Below, piece by piece: positions 43,465 through 51,313 of a stretch of DNA of 64,000 nucleotides. Position numbers and translations under genes: made by a program. The stretch covers positions 3,162,001-3,226,000 of the forward strand of contig CP064963.1 in assembly GCA_016699165.1 (NCBI GenBank), read 5' to 3'. Numbering within the stretch: position 1 is the first letter of the stretch; the number at the start of each line of letters is the position of its first letter. This DNA is from Candidatus Melainabacteria bacterium. GTDB lineage: Bacteria > Cyanobacteriota > Vampirovibrionia > Obscuribacterales > Obscuribacteraceae. The notes beneath the pieces are model-generated. The model did no database searches. It had not been told where the DNA came from and saw nothing but the letters and a program-made list of their open reading frames with translations.

Positions 43465-44033
43465 ATTCAAGACAACTAATTAAAGTTCTAGCTACGCTTG
43501 TATTAATGGTTGCCTCTGCCGGTCCTTCCTTTGGTATGCCTGAAGACTCAAAAGCTAAAGGCGAATACCCGTTACTTAGACCAGGTCTCAACAATGCCTT
43601 TACAGGATGGCTGCAGATATTCGAAGAAAAGCCTTTAAGTCAATTGAAGTGTGATGAGCTTATCTTCAGAAGAATAAAGTTACCAGCCTTCAAGGATTCA
43701 GTCTGCATGCGCCTAGAATTCGGAAAAGAAAAAGCACGAGTTACTGTAAAAATCAAAGAGAAACCAATGGTAGGCGAGAAGCCTGTCGATATTGAAGTTT
43801 CTAAATTTGAATTGAGCAAACAAGAAACTGAGTCAATAAAAGGTTATATCGACAAAGTGAGATCGCAATTCGATAAACCTTCCGAAAACAATATGGGAAA
43901 TGATGGCGAATGTATTTTGTATGAGATTTTTGAAAATGGCGAGCATAAATATGCTGAGCGGTGGAGTCCCGAAGACACTGCTCTCAAGGAACTGAATTTA
44001 GAATTGAATTCATTTACTCACAGGAAGAAATGA
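43461..44033 (+). CDS. Exported hypothetical protein
   Basis: A 190-residue protein with a signal peptide (core VLATLVLMVASAG, cleavage near SFGMP). The mature part is rich in Lys and Glu, with two Cys (about residues 68 and 82) and a third near the C-terminus (GECILYEIF). Its layout recalls the two lipoproteins at 5.8-7.0 kb, but the match is not strong. The start is GTG at 43461, overlapping the previous stop as GTGA. Confidence 0.6.
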   Translation: MNSRQLIKVLATLVLMVASAGPSFGMPEDSKAKGEYPLLRPGLNNAFTGWLQIFEEKPLSQLKCDELIFRRIKLPAFKDSVCMRLEFGKEKARVTVKIKEKPMVGEKPVDIEVSKFELSKQETESIKGYIDKVRSQFDKPSENNMGNDGECILYEIFENGEHKYAERWSPEDTALKELNLELNSFTHRKK

Positions 44034-44083
44034 GTTATGACTTATTTCTTCACGCCCTAGGGTGCTAATTAAGGAAAAATCGA

Positions 44084-44821
44084 ATGAGCGAAGAAACAAT
44101 TGAATTGCGACAACTCGATGATTTGATTGAAAAAAATGATCCCGCCTGGCCCGATCTTCAGAAATGGATCGCAGAAGCGAAGAATCTCGTTGAGGTTTTA
44201 CCGGCAAGTCAGGCTGACAAAGAATCGAATTTGTTTGATTTACAAGTGACAACCAAAAGTATTCTTGGCGCCATTATTTATGAGACTGGTGGCTTGTTAG
44301 TAGATTCTGGTTGGATTCGCATTTTGGGTTCCGGCTCAGGTGAGAAGCAACCCCGAAGCATCACAAGCTGGAATCGCGAGATTCATAATACGAGCATTTA
44401 CGAAATGCCTTTCCATCTCGTTGCAGATGACATCACTGGTGGATTCTTCGCCTGCGACGCTGGTGCGCTGGGAAATAAAGGCGGCATATTTTATTTTGCA
44501 CCAGACACTTTGCAGTGGGAAGATCTAGAAGTTCGCTATCCAGATTTTATTTTATGGTGCATGAATAGCGACCTCAACACTTTTTACGAGGGTTTGCGAT
44601 GGGAAGGTTGGCAAGGCGAAGTGAAAGCACTGCCTGGAGATAGAGGCATGCTGTATCTTCCTTTTCCTTTTGCCAAGCCAGTCTCCAAGGAGCAAGCCGA
44701 GCGACCAACTGAACACAAGCCTGTTCCAATGATCGAACTTTATGAGATGTACGTAAATGATTTTGCTAAGCAATTAGAGAAAATGGTAGACGGGCAGGTG
44801 TTTGAGATTCGAACTGAATAA
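44084..44821 (+). CDS. DUF2625 family protein, copy 2
   Basis: A 245-residue paralogue of the protein encoded at 41672. It is closer to the family norm: LEVLPAS-type start (NLVEVLPASQADKESNL), YETGGLLVDSGWIRILGSG, PRSITSWN, DDITGGFFACDAG, FYEGLRWEGWQ. AAGGA precedes the ATG. The pair flanks two unknown genes, as though a DUF2625 gene had been duplicated with material between. Confidence 0.82.
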   Translation: MSEETIELRQLDDLIEKNDPAWPDLQKWIAEAKNLVEVLPASQADKESNLFDLQVTTKSILGAIIYETGGLLVDSGWIRILGSGSGEKQPRSITSWNREIHNTSIYEMPFHLVADDITGGFFACDAGALGNKGGIFYFAPDTLQWEDLEVRYPDFILWCMNSDLNTFYEGLRWEGWQGEVKALPGDRGMLYLPFPFAKPVSKEQAERPTEHKPVPMIELYEMYVNDFAKQLEKMVDGQVFEIRTE

Positions 44822-44884
44822 AATTGATCCTGCATAAGTGGTGATTTTCCGATTGTCATTGAGATTCCTTTCGGGTCTAATTCT

Positions 44885-45655
44885 ATGATGCGAAAAGGAT
44901 TGAGAACAATTGGTCTTTATGTTGGCGGACTAGCGATTGGTTTGTCTTTGACCGTCTTTGCTTTTTTTACTCGCGAAAATATTGAACACGAAAAAAGTCA
45001 TGAAGAAATGGACCTAATGAAACTTGGCGTCATAAACAAAAGCGGAGAATGGGTCTCTAAGCCAAATAATATGGGGATGGAGGAAATAGAAAAGAAATAC
45101 GGATTAGAAGATTCAGCGTATGAAAGCCTTGGAAATAAAAAACTGGAATCGCTTGGTCTACGCGCATTTCCTTTTCATGATGGATTGGCTATAGCTAGAA
45201 TTGGCGACAAGTGGGGCGTTGTGAACGAGTATGGAAAAGTCATAGTAAATCCAATATTCGAAAATTATGATCGTTTGGAGAAGCATCGCGATGGAAACTT
45301 GATTTTGAGATATTCAGACGGCCTGGCTCTAATTAAAATCGATGGAAAATTTGGGTTTCTAGATGTAAACGGAAATGTCGTTATTGAGCCAAAGTTCGAC
45401 GATGCAGATGCATTCAGCGATGGATTAGCGTATGTTCGAATTGGCTTCAGGCGTGGATATATTGATCACGCTGGCGACTTTAAACTAGAGCCAAATCATG
45501 CTGGTAATTATGATTTTTCTGATGGGTTGGCAGGTTTTAACGATGGTAAGAAAGCCGGCTATTTAGATAAATCAGGGAACGTAGTAATTAAACCGAGGTT
45601 CGATATGGTTGGTAAATTTAAAAATGGCAAAGCGCTAGTAGGGGTCTGCGATTAA
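44885..45655 (+). CDS. WG-repeat protein with N-terminal membrane anchor
   Basis: A 256-residue protein. A hydrophobic segment at about 8-28 anchors or exports it. Several WG repeats follow, of the type GLAIxRIGDKWGVVNEYGK, then V-I-x-P-x-F: best copies start near 110, 150, 178 and 215. WG repeats are found in surface and interaction proteins of many bacteria. A second ATG at 44888 is possible. The end overlaps the convergent gene by four bases. Confidence 0.78.
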   Translation: MMRKGLRTIGLYVGGLAIGLSLTVFAFFTRENIEHEKSHEEMDLMKLGVINKSGEWVSKPNNMGMEEIEKKYGLEDSAYESLGNKKLESLGLRAFPFHDGLAIARIGDKWGVVNEYGKVIVNPIFENYDRLEKHRDGNLILRYSDGLALIKIDGKFGFLDVNGNVVIEPKFDDADAFSDGLAYVRIGFRRGYIDHAGDFKLEPNHAGNYDFSDGLAGFNDGKKAGYLDKSGNVVIKPRFDMVGKFKNGKALVGVCD

Positions 45656-46962
45656 TCTTCTCCGTTTCGAAAGAGTGGCGCTTCTTTGTCGTCAGTCAGT
45701 GATATCCACTCAAAACGCCAGTCTGCATCACGAAAAATAAGAAAAGTATTGCGAGTAACTTTGTGTTCCGCAACTAATTTTTTCAGAATTGGCAGTGCTT
45801 TTGGAATGTCGTTAATACACATATCTACGCTGAAATGGCACTCTCCGTTTTTCCCAATAGTTAGATTGTGCGCCCAGGTGATACCGCATTTGGTATCTAC
45901 TAAAGTTTTATCCATCTGATCGAGAAGTGGAATGATATCGTTTTCAGTTTTGAATCCCCACTTTTCACCGGTGACAAGGTAGCAAAACTTATCGCCGCAT
46001 TTTGAGTAGCGGTCGGAGTAGAACAATGGGCTGTCGATGCACATATTGATATCGACAGAAGTTTTTGGATTTTTGGGATTTGGCACGACATAAAAGTATT
46101 TTGGTCGCTGTTGCCAATCGTAATTGAAATAAGGTTTGTCTGGAAGATTGGCTAAAATAGTCTGTTTTAAAGCGCTGAAACTTTTTGAAAACTCAATCGA
46201 CGCTGTCTTCTCGTCTTTTGTTACGGCACGTTTTACTGATCTGAATCTTCCAGCCCAACGCTCGGCATTTTCTTCTCCAAGCACGAGTTCAGCCAACCTG
46301 TAACCGTTTGTGCTGGCTTCTTCACTATCTTCAAAATCAGGAGAGTAGATTGTTATGTCGATTTTGTTCTTAGGAGAAATTTCGCATTTGGTCTCGAATG
46401 CGGTGAGTTTGAAATTGTCTTTGGTTTTTAGACCATCAAAAATTTCGTCTGGCTTGAATGGTGGAAGATAATTGACAAAGCGCCATTCTTTCAATTTAGG
46501 TGCGCGCTCTACCATGGTTTTCAAAATCGGTCTCAAGGCGGGCTCTGACTCTGCCGTTATGGTGAAATTGGCAATATTCTTATCGTTGGGATCAGCCTTC
46601 AATTCCCACATTATGTATGGGTTGATGTCACTCAAGTATTTTTTCATGAACGGTGGAACAATCTCGCTCATGTTTTTACTAGTGTTCGGGTTGAGACTGT
46701 CTTTGTTTTTTTCGAATTCGCGCCAGAAAGTATCAATTTTTGCTAGAGTTTCGGCTTTGTAAGCAGCTTCTTCGGGGATGCTTGAGTCATTGAATACCCA
46801 ACGCGGGAATTTTGGCGTTTCGCTAATTTCTGCTTTTGATTCCGCTTCTGGTCTAGCTTCGGCTTTCTTCTCATCGATGCCTTGAAACTTGAGAGCAATC
46901 AAAACCGCTGCGACAACCATAATTCCTAATGCCATCGCCACAAAAGCAATCCTTTTCTGCAT
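45652..46962 (-). CDS. Membrane-anchored protein of unknown function
   Basis: A 436-residue protein with one N-terminal membrane helix (about 7-24), an Ala/Glu linker and a large outside part. Around residues 75-165 it holds FWREFEKNK, then NPYIMWEL and ERAPKLKEWRFVNYLPP. This resembles a domain in bacterial proteins of unknown role, often near repeat or immunity genes. The second half is not recognised and has few Cys. ATG 46962 is preferred over TTG 46974 because GGTGGG lies just upstream. Confidence 0.62.
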   Translation of the reverse strand: MQKRIAFVAMALGIMVVAAVLIALKFQGIDEKKAEARPEAESKAEISETPKFPRWVFNDSSIPEEAAYKAETLAKIDTFWREFEKNKDSLNPNTSKNMSEIVPPFMKKYLSDINPYIMWELKADPNDKNIANFTITAESEPALRPILKTMVERAPKLKEWRFVNYLPPFKPDEIFDGLKTKDNFKLTAFETKCEISPKNKIDITIYSPDFEDSEEASTNGYRLAELVLGEENAERWAGRFRSVKRAVTKDEKTASIEFSKSFSALKQTILANLPDKPYFNYDWQQRPKYFYVVPNPKNPKTSVDINMCIDSPLFYSDRYSKCGDKFCYLVTGEKWGFKTENDIIPLLDQMDKTLVDTKCGITWAHNLTIGKNGECHFSVDMCINDIPKALPILKKLVAEHKVTRNTFLIFRDADWRFEWISLTDDKEAPLFRNGED

Positions 46963-47099
46963 AACGCCCACCAAACTGTCTGCAAAATCATATCAAATTG
47001 TGCCAAATCCCCACAGGTAAGCACTTGCAACCTCGGCGCTGCTTTTGCGAAATGACGCTACATTTCCTCTTAAGACTGAAAAATTATGGGGGAGTTCAA

Positions 47100-47501
47100 A
47101 TGAAATCGTTTTTTTCATTTTTAATTGCATTAGCAATTACCACAATGGGCTTAATCCAGCCCGCAATGAGCCAGACCACGTCTGAGATTGCTAAAGGAAA
47201 TACCAAGCACTGCGCCGATGTTTGTCAAAAAACACTCGACTATTGCGTTAAGAAAGGCGGCAAGCATGCTGAAGCCAGCGTTACCAATTCGCTAAAAGAT
47301 TGTATTCAAGCTTGCAAGTCTGCGTTCGATTTCTTGAATCGAGGCTCTGCTGGACTGCAAGGAAAATCTTGCGCACTAGCGGTTCAAGCTTGTAATGAAT
47401 GCGCCAAAACAATGGACGCTTTTTCAGGCGACAACACAATGCTTGCATGCGCTAACGAATGCAGAAAGACTGTAGGCAACTGCGAAAAGCTCGTTAAATA
47501 G
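47100..47501 (+). CDS. Exported Cys-rich four-helix protein, Csp/DUF326-like copper-storage type
   Basis: A 133-residue protein with a signal peptide (core FLIALAITTMGL, cleavage near AMSQT). The mature part has 11 Cys in helix-spaced sets: CADVCQKTLDYC, CIQACK, CALAVQACNEC and CANECRKTVGNC. This spacing along four helices is that of the Csp copper-storage and DUF326 families, which bind many Cu(I) ions. It could complement the metal pump at 1-6 kb, though the two are far apart. ATG 47100 follows GGGGGAG; the longer reading frame from 46998 lacks a signal peptide. Confidence 0.82.
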   Translation: MKSFFSFLIALAITTMGLIQPAMSQTTSEIAKGNTKHCADVCQKTLDYCVKKGGKHAEASVTNSLKDCIQACKSAFDFLNRGSAGLQGKSCALAVQACNECAKTMDAFSGDNTMLACANECRKTVGNCEKLVK

Positions 47502-47517
47502 CCAGTCTTTACGAAAA

Positions 47518-48594
47518 CTAAATTCCGAGTTTTGCCCTCAGCCATTTTTTGGTTCGAGGGAAAAACCGGTTTAAGTCAGAATCGCTTTCTCCTGCAGCAC
47601 CAAACATTCCGGCTGAAAGCTCAGAGCAAGTTTCGCGAATTCCCCACTCACCGTCTTTGGTGAAGGTCGCCATTTTTTCTTCGTATGTTTCTGGCACGCC
47701 ATCGGCCTCGGCTCTGTAGATAACCATTAGCTTAGGGTCTTTGCAGATTTTGTTTTTGTCGTCTAAAACCTGGAAGCATTCGTTGAGAGCAGTATGCTTC
47801 ATTTCGTGCGGACTGCGTGCTGATTTTAAACTTGTAGAGCCGCGAGTTTTGGCGCGCTCGTAAATGTAGCAATCGCTGCCATAGAGTCGTCCAGGCAGTT
47901 CAGCCAAATTAAGTGCTTCTGATTCCTCATTCAATTCGTCGGCAGACTCTGGCCATTTATCTATCATGTTTGGAGATATGTTAAATGTGGCATTAGCCTC
48001 AATTAGTTGTTTGCGAATATGCACCGGTAAGCCAGCCAAGCCATCCTTTACTGCTTTTATTGATGCTGCACTAACGGCTGGATGTCCCATTTTAGGAGCG
48101 ATTACAGATACGCGATCTGCCAGACTGGGTCCGTCATCTTTAACAGCGGCGGTCTTAACCCCTTTGGCAGGTTCGGTTTGGGCTTCTGCCGCGGGTGCAG
48201 GAGTGCCACCACCTGCAATTTTTGCGTTGACCGATTCTAGTCCAGTTGCTGCGATGTCCGCTTCTGGAGACTTTTTGAACATGGTGGTGACCATCTCATA
48301 TGTCTGTTTCGCTTGAGCGTATTGACCTGATGCAAAAAATGTATGCGCAGCGTAAAGCCAGGCTGCAGGTGTTTTATTGCCCTGCTCGATCGATTTGCGA
48401 AAATGCAATTCGGCACCTTTGTAATTTTTTTTGCCGTAAGCTTCGATACCTGCTCGATATTCTTCCATGCCTTTTGGTTTTGCTGCCGCTTCTTCAGCGC
48501 CTGTTTTAGCCGAAGAAGCCATAAAGGAGCTTAACGACAGTGCAATACTTAAAGCCAAAAAAGAATTTGCAATCGAATTTTTCTTGTTAGTCAT
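47518..48594 (-). CDS. Exported TPR protein with lethal-factor-like zincin domain (HEMKH)
   Basis: A 358-residue exported protein. A signal peptide (core FLALSIALSLSSFM) is followed by TPR units (about 42-115), an Ala/Pro-rich linker (125-155) and a domain that starts VSVIAPKMGHPAVS (about 162). The metal motif is HEMKH at 263-267. A candidate third ligand is in RETCSELSAGMFG (Glu321 or Glu325). It is a paralogue of the proteins encoded at 8625 and 50291. Whether it cuts peptides is not known. Confidence 0.75.
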   Translation of the reverse strand: MTNKKNSIANSFLALSIALSLSSFMASSAKTGAEEAAAKPKGMEEYRAGIEAYGKKNYKGAELHFRKSIEQGNKTPAAWLYAAHTFFASGQYAQAKQTYEMVTTMFKKSPEADIAATGLESVNAKIAGGGTPAPAAEAQTEPAKGVKTAAVKDDGPSLADRVSVIAPKMGHPAVSAASIKAVKDGLAGLPVHIRKQLIEANATFNISPNMIDKWPESADELNEESEALNLAELPGRLYGSDCYIYERAKTRGSTSLKSARSPHEMKHTALNECFQVLDDKNKICKDPKLMVIYRAEADGVPETYEEKMATFTKDGEWGIRETCSELSAGMFGAAGESDSDLNRFFPRTKKWLRAKLGI

Positions 48595-48636
48595 TCCAAT
48601 CGCCTTTTTGAAGTGTCACCATATGTGGTGCTCGCG

Positions 48637-49341
48637 TTACCACTGACCAGATTCGTAATTGATGCCAGTGCTATCAGGTCTTGCATCGCCCATATAGCCG
48701 AATTTGGTGTTATTGACCTTGTACCCACCACCGGCTGTTTTGGCTACGGTTGTTACACTTTGGTCTGGTCTGTAAATGGTTATTGTGCCTGTGTTGTCCT
48801 TGACCATGCGTCCGCGGGCGCCGTTGGGGTATTTGACCAGATAATCGTCTTTATCTCGTCTTGGAATGAGCACGGTACCGTTGGCAAATCCTTCTTCAAT
48901 GGCGTAACTACCGTCGGGAAAGCGGCGCAGATAAGCATTTGAGCCGTCTACCATGGTGAATTTTAAAATAATGGCCGGGCGTTTAGTTGGTACACCTTTC
49001 TGCTCATAGGGGTCTATATCTTGGACCGAAAAGACCAAAACCATGTCTTTGGCGAAATCTTCAGCACTTGTGCCCAGTTCTTTGGCTGTGCCTTTGGCTA
49101 CAGCTTTGATGAAATTGCGCACCGAGCCTTTATGCTTTTTCTTTTCGGTCTCGCCGTCCTCAGGTGTAAGCCATGGAGAATTTTTAGACTTGACCCACTC
49201 TTCAGCCTGCCAGACTTTGCCTTCGACTGAATCTGCAGAGTTTGGTCCTGGAGGTGCATTATCTGTCGCAATAGCTGCCAGGGGCGTCAAGTGGACGCTC
49301 AGAGACACTAGCAGGGTTGAAGCAAATAAAAGGCGACGCAT
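48637..49341 (-). CDS. Exported hypothetical protein
   Basis: A 234-residue exported protein with a signal peptide (MRRLLFASTLLVSLSV, cleavage near AIATD). The C-terminal half has short beta repeats such as NAYLRRFPDGSYA, DDYLVKYPNGARG and TITIYRPDQSVT, spaced about 25 residues, which could form a small propeller-like or beta-solenoid unit. No family is recognised. AGGAG precedes the ATG. Confidence 0.65.
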   Translation of the reverse strand: MRRLLFASTLLVSLSVHLTPLAAIATDNAPPGPNSADSVEGKVWQAEEWVKSKNSPWLTPEDGETEKKKHKGSVRNFIKAVAKGTAKELGTSAEDFAKDMVLVFSVQDIDPYEQKGVPTKRPAIILKFTMVDGSNAYLRRFPDGSYAIEEGFANGTVLIPRRDKDDYLVKYPNGARGRMVKDNTGTITIYRPDQSVTTVAKTAGGGYKVNNTKFGYMGDARPDSTGINYESGQW

Positions 49342-49400
49342 AATCTTCTCCTAAATAGAATATGCAAAAGTTACCATTAATCAGTTTCAAAGATTTTGGG

Positions 49401-49406
49401 TATTCT
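49401..49406 (+). promoter_or_regulatory. -10 box TATTCT six bases before the M23 peptidase start
   Basis: The plus strand reads TATTCT, TCTCTT, ATG. No ribosome site lies between. It fits the TAnnnT-N6-start pattern. Confidence 0.35.
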
Positions 49407-49412
49407 TCTCTT

Positions 49413-50279
49413 ATGAAAATTATTCATCAAAGTTGGCGCTTTGGATTTTTGATTGCAGTGAGTATTTTTTGCTCGCAAATCATAACTCTGCCAGCGCTTG
49501 CTGAGAATGACCCGACCATACTTTTGAAGTTGCAAGAAACTGCAAATAGCGGAATTGAGATTGATGTTCAACCTCCGCGCTTGCTAGAAGCGACAGTGAC
49601 GGTAAAAGGCACTTTTGAGAATATGAAAGGCACCAGTTTCTTGCCGCTTACGTTGGATTTGACGTATGGAAAACAAGATTTCAGAAAACCATTTCCTGTT
49701 TTCAAAGCTATCGCAAAAGATCCTAGTAAAGAATACAACTGGGATTGGCAATACCGTTGGCAAATTGGTAATCGCGGTGGGCGTCATAACGATAGCGTTG
49801 CGTATTTTTTACCTTATCGGCAAGGCGAAATGCATGCGATTAACCAGACTTATGGCGGCTCTTTCAGTCATGAACGTGGAAGTGATGATGAATTTTCGAT
49901 AGATTTTGATATGCCTACAGGCAACGTAGTCTGTGCGGCAAGGGGCGGAACAGTCGTGGCTGTGCGAGTTGATTCTAATCGCGGTGGTCCGACAAAGGAC
50001 TTTGCCGAGTTTGCTAATTATGTTGTAATTAAACATGACGATGGGACCTACGGTCGCTATTTGCATTTGCGTCAAAACGGCTCACTGGTAAAACTGGGAC
50101 AAGTGGTACAAGCAAGACAGCCTATTGGTCTTTCTGGAGGCACGGGCTGGGCGGAATCTCCGCACCTGCACTTTGATGTTTATGTTCCAATTAGTGGAGA
50201 ACATAAAAGAAGTCTTCCTGTGAAGTTCGTCACCAAAATGGGCATTGTGCCTATGTTGATGGAAGGTATGAGTTATTAG
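49413..50279 (+). CDS. Exported M23-family peptidase (LytM-like)
   Basis: A 288-residue exported peptidase. A signal peptide leads to a beta domain (about 35-125) and then the LytM fold: SFSHERGSDDEFSIDFDMPTG, where the Asp is kept and the usual H-x3-D His lies further upstream as in the 'AxDFAMP' subgroup, then YLHLRQNG and HLHFDV with the remaining zinc ligands. It should cut peptide cross-links in peptidoglycan. I chose the ATG at 49413 because it starts a normal signal peptide and has a -10 box; a reading frame from 49362 is possible but unlikely. Confidence 0.85.
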   Translation: MKIIHQSWRFGFLIAVSIFCSQIITLPALAENDPTILLKLQETANSGIEIDVQPPRLLEATVTVKGTFENMKGTSFLPLTLDLTYGKQDFRKPFPVFKAIAKDPSKEYNWDWQYRWQIGNRGGRHNDSVAYFLPYRQGEMHAINQTYGGSFSHERGSDDEFSIDFDMPTGNVVCAARGGTVVAVRVDSNRGGPTKDFAEFANYVVIKHDDGTYGRYLHLRQNGSLVKLGQVVQARQPIGLSGGTGWAESPHLHFDVYVPISGEHKRSLPVKFVTKMGIVPMLMEGMSY

Positions 50280-50290
50280 GCATTGGTATC

Positions 50291-51313
50291 TTAATCCAGC
50301 TCGCGAAGCTTTCGCTCCATGATTTTGTTGCAGTTTGGAAAGTGCGCCTTTACTAGAGCTGAGATGTCGTCGCGACCGCGGTCGGTGTAACCGCCAAATT
50401 TTTCGTTGAATAATTCAGCGAATGTTTCTGACGCACCACTTTCAGGCTTCAAGTAATAGTCTAGCTTCTTGCGCATTTCGGCTGGGACGCGAGCAGCTTC
50501 CAGTCTGTGAGCATGTTTCCATTCTTCTGAATCTGTTATGTCCATACAATGATCTAAAGCATGTCCCACTTCGTGCCTGATCGCGCCAACTTCGTCTGAT
50601 GCATCTTCGAATTCGCCTGTGGTTTCGCTCATTACGTATTGCGATACCACCACTTCGGTGCCGCGACAAAACGCAGAACTGTTCGACCAGCTGCCTTCGT
50701 TCCAGCCGCGTGGTCTGGTGTGTTGCATGCGATAGTCATTTTCCACTACCGAGGGGTAAAGACTGATTTTGGCATCGTTATCACTAAGCTCTTTCAATAC
50801 AGACGAGGGCAGATCAGTTAAAAGGCGTTGTATTTCCGACACGTAAGAAGCTGATACTGCGGGGATTTTTCCGCGTGGCTTGTGTACTTTGACCAGTTTG
50901 CTAACGTAATACTCGGACGAATTTCTTTTGGCACTATCTGTTTTTATAGTTTGAATTCCCGACGTAGAGCCTGATGAAGAGCTTAATCTATATGAATATT
51001 TTTGATCGTTTTGTTTTAGAAATGCGCGTGCTTGAATCGCTTCTTTGCTGTTAGGGAAAGCGTTGACTAAAAGTTTAAAAGTATTGAAAGCGTCTTCTTT
51101 TCTGCCATTTATGTACAGACAATAACCTGCATAATAAAACGCTTTGGGATTTTTAGGCTCGCTAGACATTGCACCAAGAAAGAATGTTGCTGCTTCTTTG
51201 TATTTCTTTGTCTGAAAACTAGCCATGCCTAATTTGTATTCGTTTGAATTTTGAGCCAGAGCCGGTGCCGAAATCAAAAACAGAACCGAGCATAAAGCAA
51301 TAAGTTTATTCAT
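50291..51313 (-). CDS. Exported TPR protein with intact lethal-factor-like zincin domain (HEVGH)
   Basis: A 340-residue exported protein. A signal peptide ends near ALAQ; TPR units span about 25-102; a Ser-rich linker follows; the zincin domain spans about 138-335. The motif HEVGH is at 247-251, and Glu296 in SETFAELF lies 45 residues after the second His, the same spacing as His690 to Glu735 in anthrax lethal factor. That makes it the best candidate for an active protease among the three paralogues here. Its ATG overlaps the stop of the upstream GT4 gene (TAATG). Confidence 0.82.
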   Translation of the reverse strand: MNKLIALCSVLFLISAPALAQNSNEYKLGMASFQTKKYKEAATFFLGAMSSEPKNPKAFYYAGYCLYINGRKEDAFNTFKLLVNAFPNSKEAIQARAFLKQNDQKYSYRLSSSSGSTSGIQTIKTDSAKRNSSEYYVSKLVKVHKPRGKIPAVSASYVSEIQRLLTDLPSSVLKELSDNDAKISLYPSVVENDYRMQHTRPRGWNEGSWSNSSAFCRGTEVVVSQYVMSETTGEFEDASDEVGAIRHEVGHALDHCMDITDSEEWKHAHRLEAARVPAEMRKKLDYYLKPESGASETFAELFNEKFGGYTDRGRDDISALVKAHFPNCNKIMERKLRELD

